A stretch of DNA of 64,000 bases from Diphasiastrum complanatum (taxonomy: Eukaryota > Streptophyta > Lycopodiopsida > Lycopodiales > Lycopodiaceae): contig CM055107.1 in NCBI GenBank assembly GCA_029204225.1, forward strand, positions 2,225,218-2,289,217, written 5' to 3'. A program made the translations under genes and the position numbers. The notes under the pieces are model-generated. The model ran no database searches. It had not been told where the DNA came from and was given only the letters and a program-made list of their open reading frames with translations. Shown in pieces: positions 32,323-43,337 of this stretch. Numbering within the stretch: the first letter of the stretch is position 1; every line of letters starts with the position of its first letter.

Positions 32323-33340
32323 CACTGGTTTGCAATCCTGCAACCTAAACCTGTGCAGCAACTCTTTGACATACTTCACCTGTGTTAAACCCACTTCGTG
32401 TCCTTTTTGCCACACCTCTACTCCAAGGCAATAATGCATCAGGCTGAGATCTGTCATCCCAAATTGTTCCATGAGGTCTTTCTTGACCATATCTATCATC
32501 TCTTGATTATTTCCCGCAATAATCAAGTCATCAACATAAAGAGCAATCAAAGCATAAGACATATAGATTTGGATCAGAGTGTGTTCTCACCATCCCCTTT
32601 GAATGAAAGTAGGCATCAATCCTACTATACCACGCACGTGGTGCTTGTTTAAGACCATAAAGTGTTTTTTTCAAGCGACATACTTTATTTTTCTGTCCCT
32701 TTGTTACAAAGCCTTCAGGTTGATCCGTGAACACCTCTTCTTCTAATTCACCATTTAAAAAAGCATATTTCACTTTCATCTGATGCAAAGGCCAACCAAA
32801 ATGTGAAGCTAAAGCAACAAGTAGACGTAGAATATTCTAGTTACATATTGGCGCAAAGGTCTCCTCATAGTCAATGCCTTTACTTTGTGCATACCCTTTG
32901 ATCACCAATCTTGCCTTGTGCTTTGCTATACTTCCATCTGCATGATACTTAGTCCTGTATACCCATTTGCAACCAATGGGTTTCTTGCCAACTGGTGGTT
33001 CTACTAAGTCCCAAATGCTATGCTTAGCAATTGACTTCATCTCCTCTCCCAAATGTCATCATCCTTCGCTTCACCATAAGTCGAAGGTTCTTTGCTTTGA
33101 ATAATGCTAGATAAGAGAGTATAATTTGCTTCATACCTTGCAGGTTGTGTCTTCTCTCTTGTTGATCTTCGTAGCTCTCCCTAGCTAGATGATCCTGGAA
33201 AGTCATCCATATCACGGCTTTCCAACAATCTCTCAAACCACTTAGGGAGCTTCTGGTCAGGTGATCGGCTTCTTGGTGAAAATGTATGTATCTTGAGATG
33301 TATCCTCTTTTTCATCACTTGGAAGGTCAATGAATGGATC
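32323..33340 (-). pseudogene. Copia reverse transcriptase
   Basis: Minus-strand frames spell the copia polymerase in order: SIWDLVEPP and [10 protein letters not shown] (about 32,840-33,050), YAFLNGELEEEVF and YGLKQAPRAWY (32,531-32,788), then LIALYVDDLIIAG with the catalytic YVDD (about 32,520-32,560), then HYCLGVEVW. The catalytic motifs are present but the frame is broken at least three times, and the C-terminal end is displaced by the inserted 2.4-kb element. This element is not functional. Confidence 0.85.
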
Positions 33341-33344
33341 ATCA

Positions 33345-34340
33345 TCAGATGGTATCCACTATACCATCTTTCCCACTGGATGTATCTATCTTTTCAGCAT
33401 CTTCATCTTTATACATCTTGGATTCATCAAAGATAACATCACGACTTACATGGATTTTGTTTTCCACTGGATCAAAACATCTATAGTCTTTCACACGATC
33501 ATCATATCCTAGGAATATGCACTTGATAGCTTTTACATCAAGTTTACATCTCTCTTCCTTAGGAACGTGTACAAAGACCTTACATCCAAAGATTCGCAAG
33601 TGGTTCACCTTTGGTTTCTTCTTCGTGAATGCTTCCTCATGTGTTATCTTTGGTATGGCAATAGTAGGACTTCTATTTTGAAGATAGACTGCCGTACTGC
33701 ATGCTTCTGACCAAAAGTCTTTTGGCAGTTTCATCTTAGCTAGCATAGATCTGGCACTTTCCACAATCATACGATTCTTGCGCTCAACTACACCATTGAG
33801 AGCAGGAGTATGAGCTTGCGTAAATTGTCACATTGATCACAAAGATCATTGAAGTCATTAGACTTGTACTCACCTCCACTATCTGATCTTAGGACTTTGA
33901 CCTTCCTACTTGTCTGATTTTCGACCAATGCTTTGAAGCTCTTGAAGTTGTCAAATGCATCTGATTTCTTCTTCAAGAAGTAGATCCACGTCTTACGTGA
34001 CATATCATCAATAAAGGTCATGAAATAGAAGGCTTTACCTACGGACATGGTCCTCATATGCCCGCATAAATCTGTGTGGATTAAATCCAGGATGTTCTTT
34101 GCTCTTGCAACACTACCTTTATTGAACTTCTCTCGATGCTGCTTCCCATATATACAAGATTCGCACATCGATTTCAAGTGATCTTCTATGGTAGGCAATC
34201 CTGTTACCATCTTCAATTTTCTCGTCAAACTGAGGCTTCCCAAGTTCAAATGACCAAGCTTCTTATGCCACAACTCAGTTTGCGATGGAATGGACGATAC
34301 AAGTCCATGTTGCCCCTTGATTGTAGCATGAACCACAGTA
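33345..34340 (-). pseudogene. Copia integrase
   Basis: Landmarks in order on the minus strand: LWHKKLGHLNLGSL with the zinc-binding histidines, CESCIYGKQH with the cysteines, DLCGHM (first catalytic aspartate), DSGGEY (second aspartate), then NGVVERKN (glutamate) after a break near 33,780, then RIFGCKVFVHVP, IFLGYDDRVKDYRC and VSRDVIFDE. All three catalytic acids are visible. The N-terminal end stops within the pre-integrase segment at the junction with gypsy A. Confidence 0.85.
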
Positions 34341-34343
34341 TGG

Positions 34344-35406
34344 AGGAAATCTAGCAGCAAGACCTCGACAATCTGCTCTTGGATACCCGAAACGGTTAGC
34401 CTTACCTGCTCCACCAGAACACTCCGCTCCTCCTGCCAATTTAATGGAACCAGAACCTTATAGAAGTGCTGAGCAATGAAACTATGGTACTGATCAAGCA
34501 AGTGGATTTTCGAAACAATATGCTATTTATGCTGCCGCTCAACAACAAGCCTCTAGAAATTGCACCAGAGCACCACTTGGATGCTTTGCATGTGGAGAAA
34601 ATCACAGAGTTGCAGAATGTCCGAATAAAGAGAAATTTGTACCATTCTATCGTGACTGTGGTTATGGGCATTGTTATAAAGACTGTCCAACAAGACTGAA
34701 GCCACCACCAGCTACAGCGCCTGTAAATTTGATAATAATCAAGCAAAGACTAGTAGCTTAGAATAAATCAAGTGCACCCTTGATGGTGGCCACTAGAGCA
34801 CAGAAGCAAAAAGAACCAGTAGCGGATCCAGTACCTGCTGATTCTATACCATTGAATGATACACCAACAACATGGAAAGTCTATCCAAATCTTCATGCAG
34901 AAAAACGAAGCTATCAAGACATGAGACAATGGATCAAACATCTACAAGAAGAAGAGGAGCTTGAAGCTGCTAAAGCAACAACTGAAGTTCATTCTTCATC
35001 ATTGCAGCCTCCAAGAAATTTACATACAGATATGAATGATCAGTTCCATCATCATGAAGAACCCTTCAAGATGACTGAACCAAAAGCGCCACAAACAGAA
35101 CTGCTCATGAATATTTTGTCTAGTAAGATCAATATTTCATTGGGAGAGTTCCTGAAGTTGGTGTCAAAAGCAAAAGAAGTCTTAATGCAAAAGCTAGCTC
35201 AAGTCGAACCAGAAGTCTATCAGGAGTTACTTTTTTGTGCTGGATTTGAAAAATCTAATGAAATACTCCATGTTGGAGCCGCTTGGGAAAGTGAACAAAA
35301 GAATATCACTCTGCCGATACAGCATAGTCAATTTCCTAAAGAAGCAGTTGTGATAGACGGCGGTTCAACAGTTAACCTGATTTCTACAAAGCTATGTGCA
35401 AAATGA
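34344..35406 (+). pseudogene. Gypsy A Gag zinc knuckles and protease
   Basis: Gypsy A resumes here. Two cysteine motifs follow: CFACGENHRVAEC and a second CGYGHCYKDC with a degraded first cysteine position, separated by stops. From 34,780 an open frame of 208 codons ends in the protease site (EAVVIDGGSTVNLISTKLC), where IDGGS stands in for the usual D(S/T)G. A TGA then ends the frame. The segment links nucleocapsid to protease, as expected for a gypsy gag-pro. Confidence 0.75.
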
Positions 35407-36516
35407 GGCCTTACAAAGATCAAGCATGCTACTTTTGCTATTAATCTAGCTAGTCAAACGACAGTTTGTCCACGAGGAATGGTTGAAGATATACTTGTCA
35501 GAATTGCGGGAGTACAGTGGTGGACTTACCAGAAGCGCCAAATGTTTACCGAGTTCTATTGGGACGTCCATGGTTACGAGTTGCGCAAGTAATTCATAAC
35601 TAGGGTACTGAAAAAATCACTTTTGAAAATCATGAACGTGCAGTTAAAGTTGATCCTACAACTTGAACTATCAAACCAGTGGTTCAAAAAGAGGATGACG
35701 ATTCGTCAACAACGGATCACACTTGTGACTGTCCAGAGAAAAATTTGGGAGTTCATTACGATTCTCAAATGGATACTGTCAACTGGAATGAAGCTCTTGC
35801 AATGATTGATTGTACAACATGATATATGTGTCAACTAGATAATCAATCAGATTTGAACGAGATTTTCTTATTAGATCGAACTTTGAATACATCAATCACG
35901 TTTCCACTGAATGTGATGAATGTAGCCTGGATATCAACGAAACCTATACCAAATCCGATTGAAGAAGATCTCATACCTGTGAGTCATGCCTTGACTTATG
36001 GTGACAATGCTGAACTTACGGATGAGCAGATTCTAGATCATATGGATCCGACCAGAACAAGCAAATGTATTCCAGCATGATATGCCCGAGCATTTTAAAC
36101 ATTATACACTAGATGATGTGGTTATCATGTTACCTAAAGCACATCGTGAACCTGAAGAACACGTGCCAGAATCGAAAGAGGTTTACGATGGCCCAGCTAG
36201 GACGCAGCCAATGAATCTTGTTGAACCAGGAGAACCGGAAAAGATTGTACAAGTTGGATCACAACTTAATCCTGAACAGTTTCAAACACTCCGCAAGTTA
36301 CTTATTAAGTATCAAGATTGCTTTGCTTGGACTTATCAAAATCTAAAGGATATTCCGACGTCAGTTATTGAACATACCATATCTTTACTACCTGATGCAG
36401 TCCCAAAAGTTACAAAGTTCTATCGCTGTAATCCTAATGTTGCGGATCTGATAAAAAACGAACTTCAGAGATTGCTTGACGTCGATTTCATTTATGAGAT
36501 TGAGCATACCGAATAG
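35407..36516 (+). pseudogene. Gypsy A protease-to-RT linker
   Basis: Several short frames continue the polyprotein: GRPWLRVAQVIHN-like protease end, YMCQLDNQSDLNEIF, then from 36,082 PEHFKHYTLDDVVIMLP and LIKYQDCFAWTYQNLKDIP, the standard segment before the gypsy reverse transcriptase, and FYRCNPNVADLIKNELQRLL. Compared with gypsy B about 315 bp are deleted at 36,050 (between GATCCGACCAG and AACAAGC). Multiple stops make it non-functional. Confidence 0.75.
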
Positions 36517-37271
36517 ATCTCACCAATTGTCATTGTTCCTAAAAAGAATGAAAAATTGAGAATCTCAAAGTGTTGAACAAAGTGACGCGGAAGGATCACT
36601 TTCGGTTACCTTGAAAGCATTTTGGATTGCCTTGCTGGAGCAGAAGCTTATAGTTTCTTGGATGGATTTAGTGGTTACGACCAGGTTAAGATTGCACTTA
36701 TAGATCGCCACAAAATCGCTTTTGCAACAGAATGGAGCACCTATATAGGCTTACAAAGTAATGTCGTTTGAACTCTGTAATGCACCAAGTTCATTCCCCA
36801 AGAGTAATGCAATTTGCTTTTAAAGATTATCTACAAAAATTCCTTGAAATTTACTTGGATGACCTGGAATTCCATAGTACAGATGCAGACCACCTGGATC
36901 GATTGGAGAAAGTATTTGAAAGATGCCACAAATATCAAATTTCTCTAAATCTAGAAAAATGTCAGATATGGGTTTCTCACGGAGTTGTGCATGGACATGT
37001 GATATCAAGATATGGTATTGCCACCGATTATTCTAAGATCAAGGTTATTGTGAAATTGTCACCGCCAACAACAATTCGTGGAGTTTATGTGTTTATGGGT
37101 CATGCGAACTACTATCGAATTTTTATTATCTTCTTTGCGGATTTAGCACGGCCTACATACAAACTGACTATTGTTCCTATTTGGACGGTAGAGGCATTAG
37201 AAGCCTTTGAAAAGTTAAAAAAAAACATTAACTTCAGCACCAATACTATGTTCTCCAGATTGGACGGTTGA
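36517..37271 (+). pseudogene. Gypsy A reverse transcriptase
   Basis: Broken frames carry SFLDGFSGYDQVKIAL with the first catalytic aspartate, then FLEIYLDDLEFHS with the catalytic YLDD (about 36,845), then FERCHKYQISLNLEKCQ and FMGHANYYRIFI. Deletions around 36,540-36,620 and an insertion near 36,745 disrupt the frame. The protein aligns throughout with gypsy B at 51,335-52,190. Confidence 0.85.
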
Positions 37272-38004
37272 ATTTCATGTTCACACGGATGCCTCAAAAT
37301 ATGTCATTGGATCAGTTTTGACGCAGCTAGGTGACTACAAGAAGGATTATCCTATACGATTTGCAAGCAGACATCTTACAAATCCAGAGAAGAATTATTC
37401 AATAACAGAACGTGAAACGTTGGCCGTTACTATACTTTTGGTAAACAAGACATGCAATATTGGACGTATTGCAAGATGATTATTGTTATTGACTAAATTT
37501 GACTTTTGCATTGTGGTTCGAAAGGGGAAGCAACATTATCTAGCCGATCACATTTCGCGAATCGAATCCGAACCAGTTAATACTAAAGTGGATGATGAAT
37601 TACCAGATGCTGCATTGTTCTATGTTGAAGCAGTACCTGAGTGGGCAGCGGATATTGTTGAGTACCTGATGCTAGGACAACTAAATGACTCCTTGACAAA
37701 AGTACAGAAGAGACAATTGATTCATAAGGCTCAATTTTATCAATTGATTGCAGGACAATTGTATCGTTGTGGATCAGACAATATTCTTTGAAGATGTATT
37801 TTACCGCATGAAGTACCAGATTTAATCATGTTTTCACATGATGGCATGAGCAGAGGACACTTCTCTAGAGATATTACCGTTCACAAACTTTTGCAATCAG
37901 GTTGTTGATGGCCTATGTTTCATAAGGACACAAAAAATTTTATTCAGACATGTGATATTTGCCAGCGAGCACGACGACCTACTCGACAGAATTATGAACC
38001 CTTA
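37272..38004 (+). pseudogene. Gypsy A RNase H and start of integrase
   Basis: RNase H begins with FHVHTDASKYVIGSVLTQ, retaining the catalytic aspartate, then IRFASRHL; about 70 bp are missing near 37,436. The integrase zinc domain follows (FSHDGMSRGHFSRDI, TCDICQRARRPTRQN). Gypsy A ends at about 38,004, where a different repeat begins in the middle of the integrase, so the rest has been displaced. Confidence 0.8.
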
Positions 38005-38492
38005 CAGAACACCACCCCCAGAAACATAAAAAAACTAACAAACTTATCAATTGAACTTTAAAAAGCGCAAGTCATGTACAATTCAGAACCAAGGTCTTGC
38101 TTCTGGAACTTACAGCTTATCAAAGTTTTGTCTTCACCCAGTCACTTAACGTCCTTCAAAAGTACTTGCCTTAAATCAGGTCAAATAACATTCACTAACT
38201 TTGTCTCACATCCAAAATTTAACCCACAATAAAGTATTGTCTTCAGAGACTTACTTACAATTCAGCAAACTAGACTAAATTTAATAACAATATGCTCATA
38301 AATGATCAACATCTCTAACAACATAGGAATATAAAGTTTGTATGCTATGTTCTAGCCATTCCAGTGCTTTCATAGTCGTCCACAATCATCGGCGTCTCCT
38401 TTTTTTTGTAACTGTGACAAGTGCAAATCAAATTAGTATAAGTGTCACAGTATATAATGTAATTGTATGTGTGTGTGTGTGTGTGTGTGTGT
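38005..38492 (-). repeat. Direct terminal repeat, 3' copy
   Basis: Starts AGAACACCACCCC and runs to a (TG)n array at 38,468-38,492 on the plus strand. It is about 90% identical by eye to 45,702-46,200 and in the same orientation. It directly abuts gypsy A. Confidence 0.85.
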
Positions 38493-38529
38493 TATCCCAC
38501 CATCCATCCCTCAAAGCAAAATGACCACA

Positions 38530-41500
38530 CTAGGTTGTGCGATATGTATACCTAGTGTGGTTATACCTACCGCACACCTTGAAAAAGGAAAACTTACTCA
38601 AACAGCCACGAGTAGCCCAAACAGAATATCCTGCACCAGGAAACTGTCCTTCTAGGAACTTTCCAATAATACGCAACAATTTTTTTTCATCAAACTCATT
38701 TTTTACACAGGCATTTATCACCCCTTTCATTTGTAGAGTAGCATCATAATGATTATACAAATGTAATTTTATCACAAATGTACAATATAGGAAAAATTTG
38801 TGATAAAATTACTTTGTAAGAATACGACGTAGGTCGATTTGAATCCTTCCAGATATACTGAGCAATTTCAAGTGGAAGCAATTTCCTTTTATCAAATTTT
38901 GTGATGAAAAAGCAAACAAATTTGAAAGAAGACACAACAATTTCCATATTCAAAAATGTAGTCTTAGTTCCACATATAGCTCCATTAGTACATCTAGCAA
39001 AACAACTCGTCTCAACTTTTATTTTTTCAAACTGAGTTGGGTAAATCCAAAAAGGATTATCTATAACGTGACTGCATCATTATTAATGAACATATGAGGG
39101 TTAGGTACATTGACAAAACAAATATCATCAAAGTATGTAAAAGGATACCTAAAAGTTCTTAGGACATCCCACCTATTCAGTCTGGCCAGTCTTGTACAGA
39201 ACTCAATCTCAAAGTAAAAGAGGTACAGATTACACCATAACGGGAAACATGAAAAACCCATAGAAATTCCGCAAACTTGTTTCCAAACCTTATCAGCTAG
39301 AGTAAGATGCATGTTTTGAGCAAGCCAATTATTTAATAAAGTAACTCAATCATATCAAAAGATAGCCCATTAGAGAATTTGGAAGAAGTCCATATTCCAC
39401 TTTTTGGGACTTTTGGAAAGCTTCGAAAACTAATAAACTTCGTCTTGGCAAATTTAAATGCAATTTTAATCACCTTAGCTAAAACCTCTTGTAAACCATC
39501 TTTCCCCAAAATAGGAATGGATTCATAGCATCTCGTAATGTCAGCTGAGAATACACTAAAGATGTCATCAGGTAGATTAACGGAGAATCATAAGTGTCCG
39601 TCATCCAAAAACAAGTAGGTTTGCATCCACCCCAAAGAAAAAATTCCTCTTGTTTATATCTACAAAAAGTCTGTATTGGCTCTATGCAAGTCAAAAGTAT
39701 ACAAGTGACATGCAATGCATATTCAGAAAAACTACAAGAGTGCGCATTAGTTAGCCATCTGAAAAACACTTTATGAGCTTTATAAGTTCTCATTAAGAAT
39801 GGAAGAGAGTTATTAGATATTGTCACACTTGGGATTTAGCTCAATAATGAGGTTTTTTAACTCTCTCACAGTCTCATTCCAAGGACTTAAGATCTCAATG
39901 ATGTCAGAACTATTAAGCCTTTTTAGAGCTTCTTCTCTCATCAGTTTTTTGCATATGAAAACGGGGTTATTTTGGGCTTTATCTAATCCACAAATATAGA
40001 AGTGAGAAAGAAGCCATTTAAGTTCCTTTTCCATGGCATCCCTATCCAAAAACTCAATATAACAGTCCGTAGTCATTACCTCTTCCAACCTTTTTAGAGT
40101 AGTCCTTCTAAACAAGTCCAAAACATCCTCTTTTTTAGAAAAACCAAAAATATTAGCCAAATCAAAACAAACATTTTCTAAAGCTAGGTAAGCTTCTTTT
40201 ATGTTTGGCTCTCTCACAAGAATATGATTTAACCCTTTTTTTAGCTCATTACGCAGCCACGAATTGACAACCAAATCAGTGTTGTATGTAACCAATGATC
40301 GCACATTTTATGTACGAAGGGAGCTAGTCTCTCACTATTTTTTACAAGTACACGTAAGAGAACTATAAAACCTCTTCCATTCATGCCCGGGAACATAGGA
40401 CCACGTGGGTTTTCGGCAAGTTCTTTGATTCCATCTATAATAAATTCACAAAAGTAGATGAAAACCAGTGAAGCCTCTCACTATCAATTTTGCCTCGGAA
40501 GAAAGCCACATAAGGAAAGACAATAATTAAATCTTCAAATTGTCCCCAGGCATAAAACTATCAAGGTTATTAAGAATGTACCATATTGCGTGATCAAACC
40601 ACAATATTTGTCCACTGCATTTAATATTTTTCCTACCACAGTCACACTTTATGTAAGGACGTAGGAAGTTCCAGGCTTCATCAAGGAATTTTTTCGTCTT
40701 TTCTCCATTTTCACCTTGACACATTTTAACACATGAGAAAATTCCATGCGGGGATAGAAATCTGGTAGATTCAAATAAATCCATACCAAACATTGCAGGT
40801 AAACGTAGATGACTATTAATCAAGTAATGCTCATCTATAGCCATCTTTTTATGTAAATCTTTGATTTTTTTCATTTCACCTTCCAAATCCCCAATGATGA
40901 TCCACATATCTGCCGAAATAGGGGTCATCATTGCATAGTTCCTAGAAAGCTAGGCTTTATTATCTACTATCCTCAGCAAATCTTCAAAGATTCTTGCTGG
41001 CATCAAAGCATTAGTAAAAGGAGCTTCACTAGGTTTAAAAGGCAATACTTCTGCAGGAAGAGGTATGTAATATTTCTGTGTTACAGTCTCTACCTCATCC
41101 TGTGATAATTGATCCAAAGAAATAAGGCTGTGTTTTGAAGTACTAAAAGGGGAGGAACCTTCAAATCTAGGTTCCTTTGAGAGAGATTTAAAACTTGAAG
41201 AGAAGTTCAACCCATGAAGATCAAAGAATGTTTTCATCCAATCAGGGGTAAAGTTATCAAATTCTTCCTGTGCTTTAGCGTCAACTTCTTCCAAGTTAGC
41301 CAAAGAATCGTGAATAGAAGTAAGTTTTTCAATAATTAGGTTAGGGCTACTACGCAACAATTGCCAAAGCTTACACCAGTCAGAAACAGATAATTGGGCC
41401 AGAATAAGTAAGGAAGTATTAGCATTACTATGGATGGCATCAAGGTCAAGCTCTTGGACTTTTTCATGAAAACCCTTTTGAGAAATACACACAATAAATG

Positions 41501-41540
41501 TCTGTGCCGCAGGAGATGGAACAATAAGAGGAAGAGCATA
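38530..41540 (-). pseudogene. Decayed reverse-transcriptase gene of an unusual family
   Basis: Minus-strand pieces form one protein of roughly 950-1,000 residues in order: an N-terminal region (41,492-40,527, one frame with a single TAG at 40,950) with LGYALPL, SADMWIIIGDL, a cysteine cluster KCDCGRKNIKC and WFDHAIWYI; FVHKMCDHWLH (about 40,300); CGLDKAQNNPVFICKK (about 39,960); a PKLHK-like YKAHK (about 39,790); motif A FSADITRCYESIP (about 39,512-39,546); motif B GISMGFSCFPLWCN (about 39,230-39,270); motif C FTYFDDICF with the catalytic DD (about 39,115); then DNPFWIYP, FDKRKLLPLEIAQYI and a C-terminal tail. At least five frameshifts or stops are present. No endonuclease was recognised. The same N-terminal region recurs at 7,570-8,640. 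Confidence 0.75.
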
Positions 41541-42400
41541 GCCTAATTTCTGTAAGTCGATATCATGAATAGTTTTGAAAAAGAGAAACCACCATACAAG
41601 ATATTAGCGTATAAAAGACATCAAAAGCCATAAACCATCCGTTGGTAACCAGAGAGGAATTTTCTCCGTTGGTAACCAGAGAGGACTTTTCTCCCAATTG
41701 AGAGTGTGTGTTTTTAAACCTAACAAAACTAAACAACAAAAAACGCTAACCACACATTACATAAGTCAAATCGTAATGTTCTCGTACAGTTCCTTTCCAT
41801 ACCAAACGTGGTACGTATCAACCTGAGGAGAATAAGCTCACCTGCATCCATCCACAAAAACATCCAAGTAAGAACATGGATATTCTTGTGGGAACTACAG
41901 GTGTCTACACCTATTCTCAATTGTTATCCATGTTGCAACTTAAAAACGTATTGCACAATATGGAATTTTCATATAACCAGAAGTGAGATGTTATATAATC
42001 ATCTTTTTCATACTACTCAACAATCGTCTTTTATTCCTCTTTTTTATCTTTTGACTCTATCAATTTCCATCCATAGATCTGTTTAGTAATGATAATCACA
42101 ACACTTTATTTTATCATATTCCAATGATATTCCATAGTATCAAATAATATGAACATTATGTGTATGCTTGTACCTCATATTATACACAGTTGTGAAGTCA
42201 AGTATTATGTGTGTATCTACATCCATATATATGTATATATCCATATGTATACAAGTAGAAGTATATGTAACTATTTAAACAATAACGATTTTCAGAATGT
42301 ATCGCCTATTAAACCAATCAGTGTTACATCCTTGACTCGTGCTCAACAAGCCATGTTTTGATCCCATTTTTTTTTATATGTTATTAGCATTTTATACAAC
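41541..42400. other. Non-coding part of the RT unit
   Basis: No coding frame is supported. A 27-bp unit (CCGTTGGTAACCAGAGAGG...) is repeated twice in tandem at 41,639-41,692. TATATATG-type words occur near 42,220-42,250. Confidence 0.4.
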
Positions 42401-43088
42401 CATAGTTGCACTGCGTTTCTGAAACGCGTTTCGGAAATTTTTGAAAAAATTCCAGAAACGTTTTTTTTTTTTAAAAAGTTGGGTTTTTTTTTTTTGGCAA
42501 TATGGGTATCAGATGAAAGCTCTAATCAAGAGCATAATTACTGTGTAATTTGCCAACTGTTTCGGGTGCAGGATGGTCCAGTTCAGGTGCATTAATCCAT
42601 GTTGGGTTCTGTGAAGGATAAAAATTCAAAACTAACCTCTAGCATGTCTATTACGATCACAGATGGTCCCAGTAAGTGTGTTTTCGCTCAGGAGGTGGAA
42701 GGCCAAGTCATGAAGAGGTCTTACCGTCGAGGACCCTGCCGGACCCTGCCGTTGCGGGGGTTGCCTCCCAAACCCCCCACCCCCGGACCCCCCGTTTCTC
42801 GGGGGGCTACCGCCCCCCGAACCCCCTAAGCATTTATTGAAAACCAAAGCAAATAACAACCAAATAGCTATTGACAATAAGATCTGTTTGTGCCCCATCT
42901 ACTGCACTTTTGAGAGGCAAAATGCTCGTTTGACCATTGATCTTCTAAAAGAATTTCAGCCATAAGCTATTTTTCCAAAAAAAAAAAAATTTTTTTTTTT
43001 TTTTGCGATTTTGGGAGGAGAAACACGTTTCTCAAAAACGCGGTTTCCGAAACGTCTCCTCCCAGAAACGCGATTCTGTGCAACTATG
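42401..43088. mobile_element. hAT-like non-autonomous DNA transposon
   Basis: A 688-bp element begins CATAGTTGCACTGCG and ends with the complement of CATAGTTGCACAGAATCG, so its ends are inverted repeats with an 11-bp perfect core. It is flanked by a perfect 8-bp direct repeat TATACAAC (42,393-42,400 and 43,089-43,096). Eight-base duplications are typical of the hAT superfamily. The interior holds a GC-rich block (about 42,725-42,832) with runs of C and G and no transposase frame, so it relies on an enzyme made elsewhere. Excising it joins TTTATACAAC to TATACACTC cleanly. Confidence 0.9.
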
Positions 43089-43337
43089 TATACAACTATA
43101 CACTCTTCTACAATCTATGTTTTGTACATGTATGACTTAAAAACCATTGTGTATTCTGCTTATACCATTCAGAAAAGAGTATATCTGGTAATTATACATA
43201 TGAATCTATGTGTACTATGACCTGCTGTTCATGTCATAACAAATTCATACAATTACATGAAAACCGGCATTATATTATATAAAAAATTGCAGAGATCATC
43301 TGTCATATCAATAACAACTCGGCTATTTTATACAAAG

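Larger units (their letters stand above)
28878..34343 (-). mobile_element. 5'-truncated Ty1/copia element nested in gypsy A
   Basis: Reading leftward on the minus strand: integrase zinc domain and core, linker, reverse transcriptase, RNase H, purine tract, then an LTR at 28,878. Gag, protease and the 5' LTR are missing; the right edge joins gypsy sequence directly at about 34,343. It interrupts gypsy A between capsid and zinc knuckles, and is itself interrupted at 29,901-32,317 by a non-autonomous LTR element. Confidence 0.85.

Noticed and set aside
42599-42898. Glycine- or proline-rich frames in the GC-rich middle of the hAT-like element
   Set aside because: They come from C and G runs, no transposase motif is present, and the element is bounded by TIRs that explain the region.
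42393-43096. Considered as an LTR or solo retroelement because of length
   Set aside because: Ends are inverted, not direct, and the duplication is 8 bp, which fits a hAT element instead.
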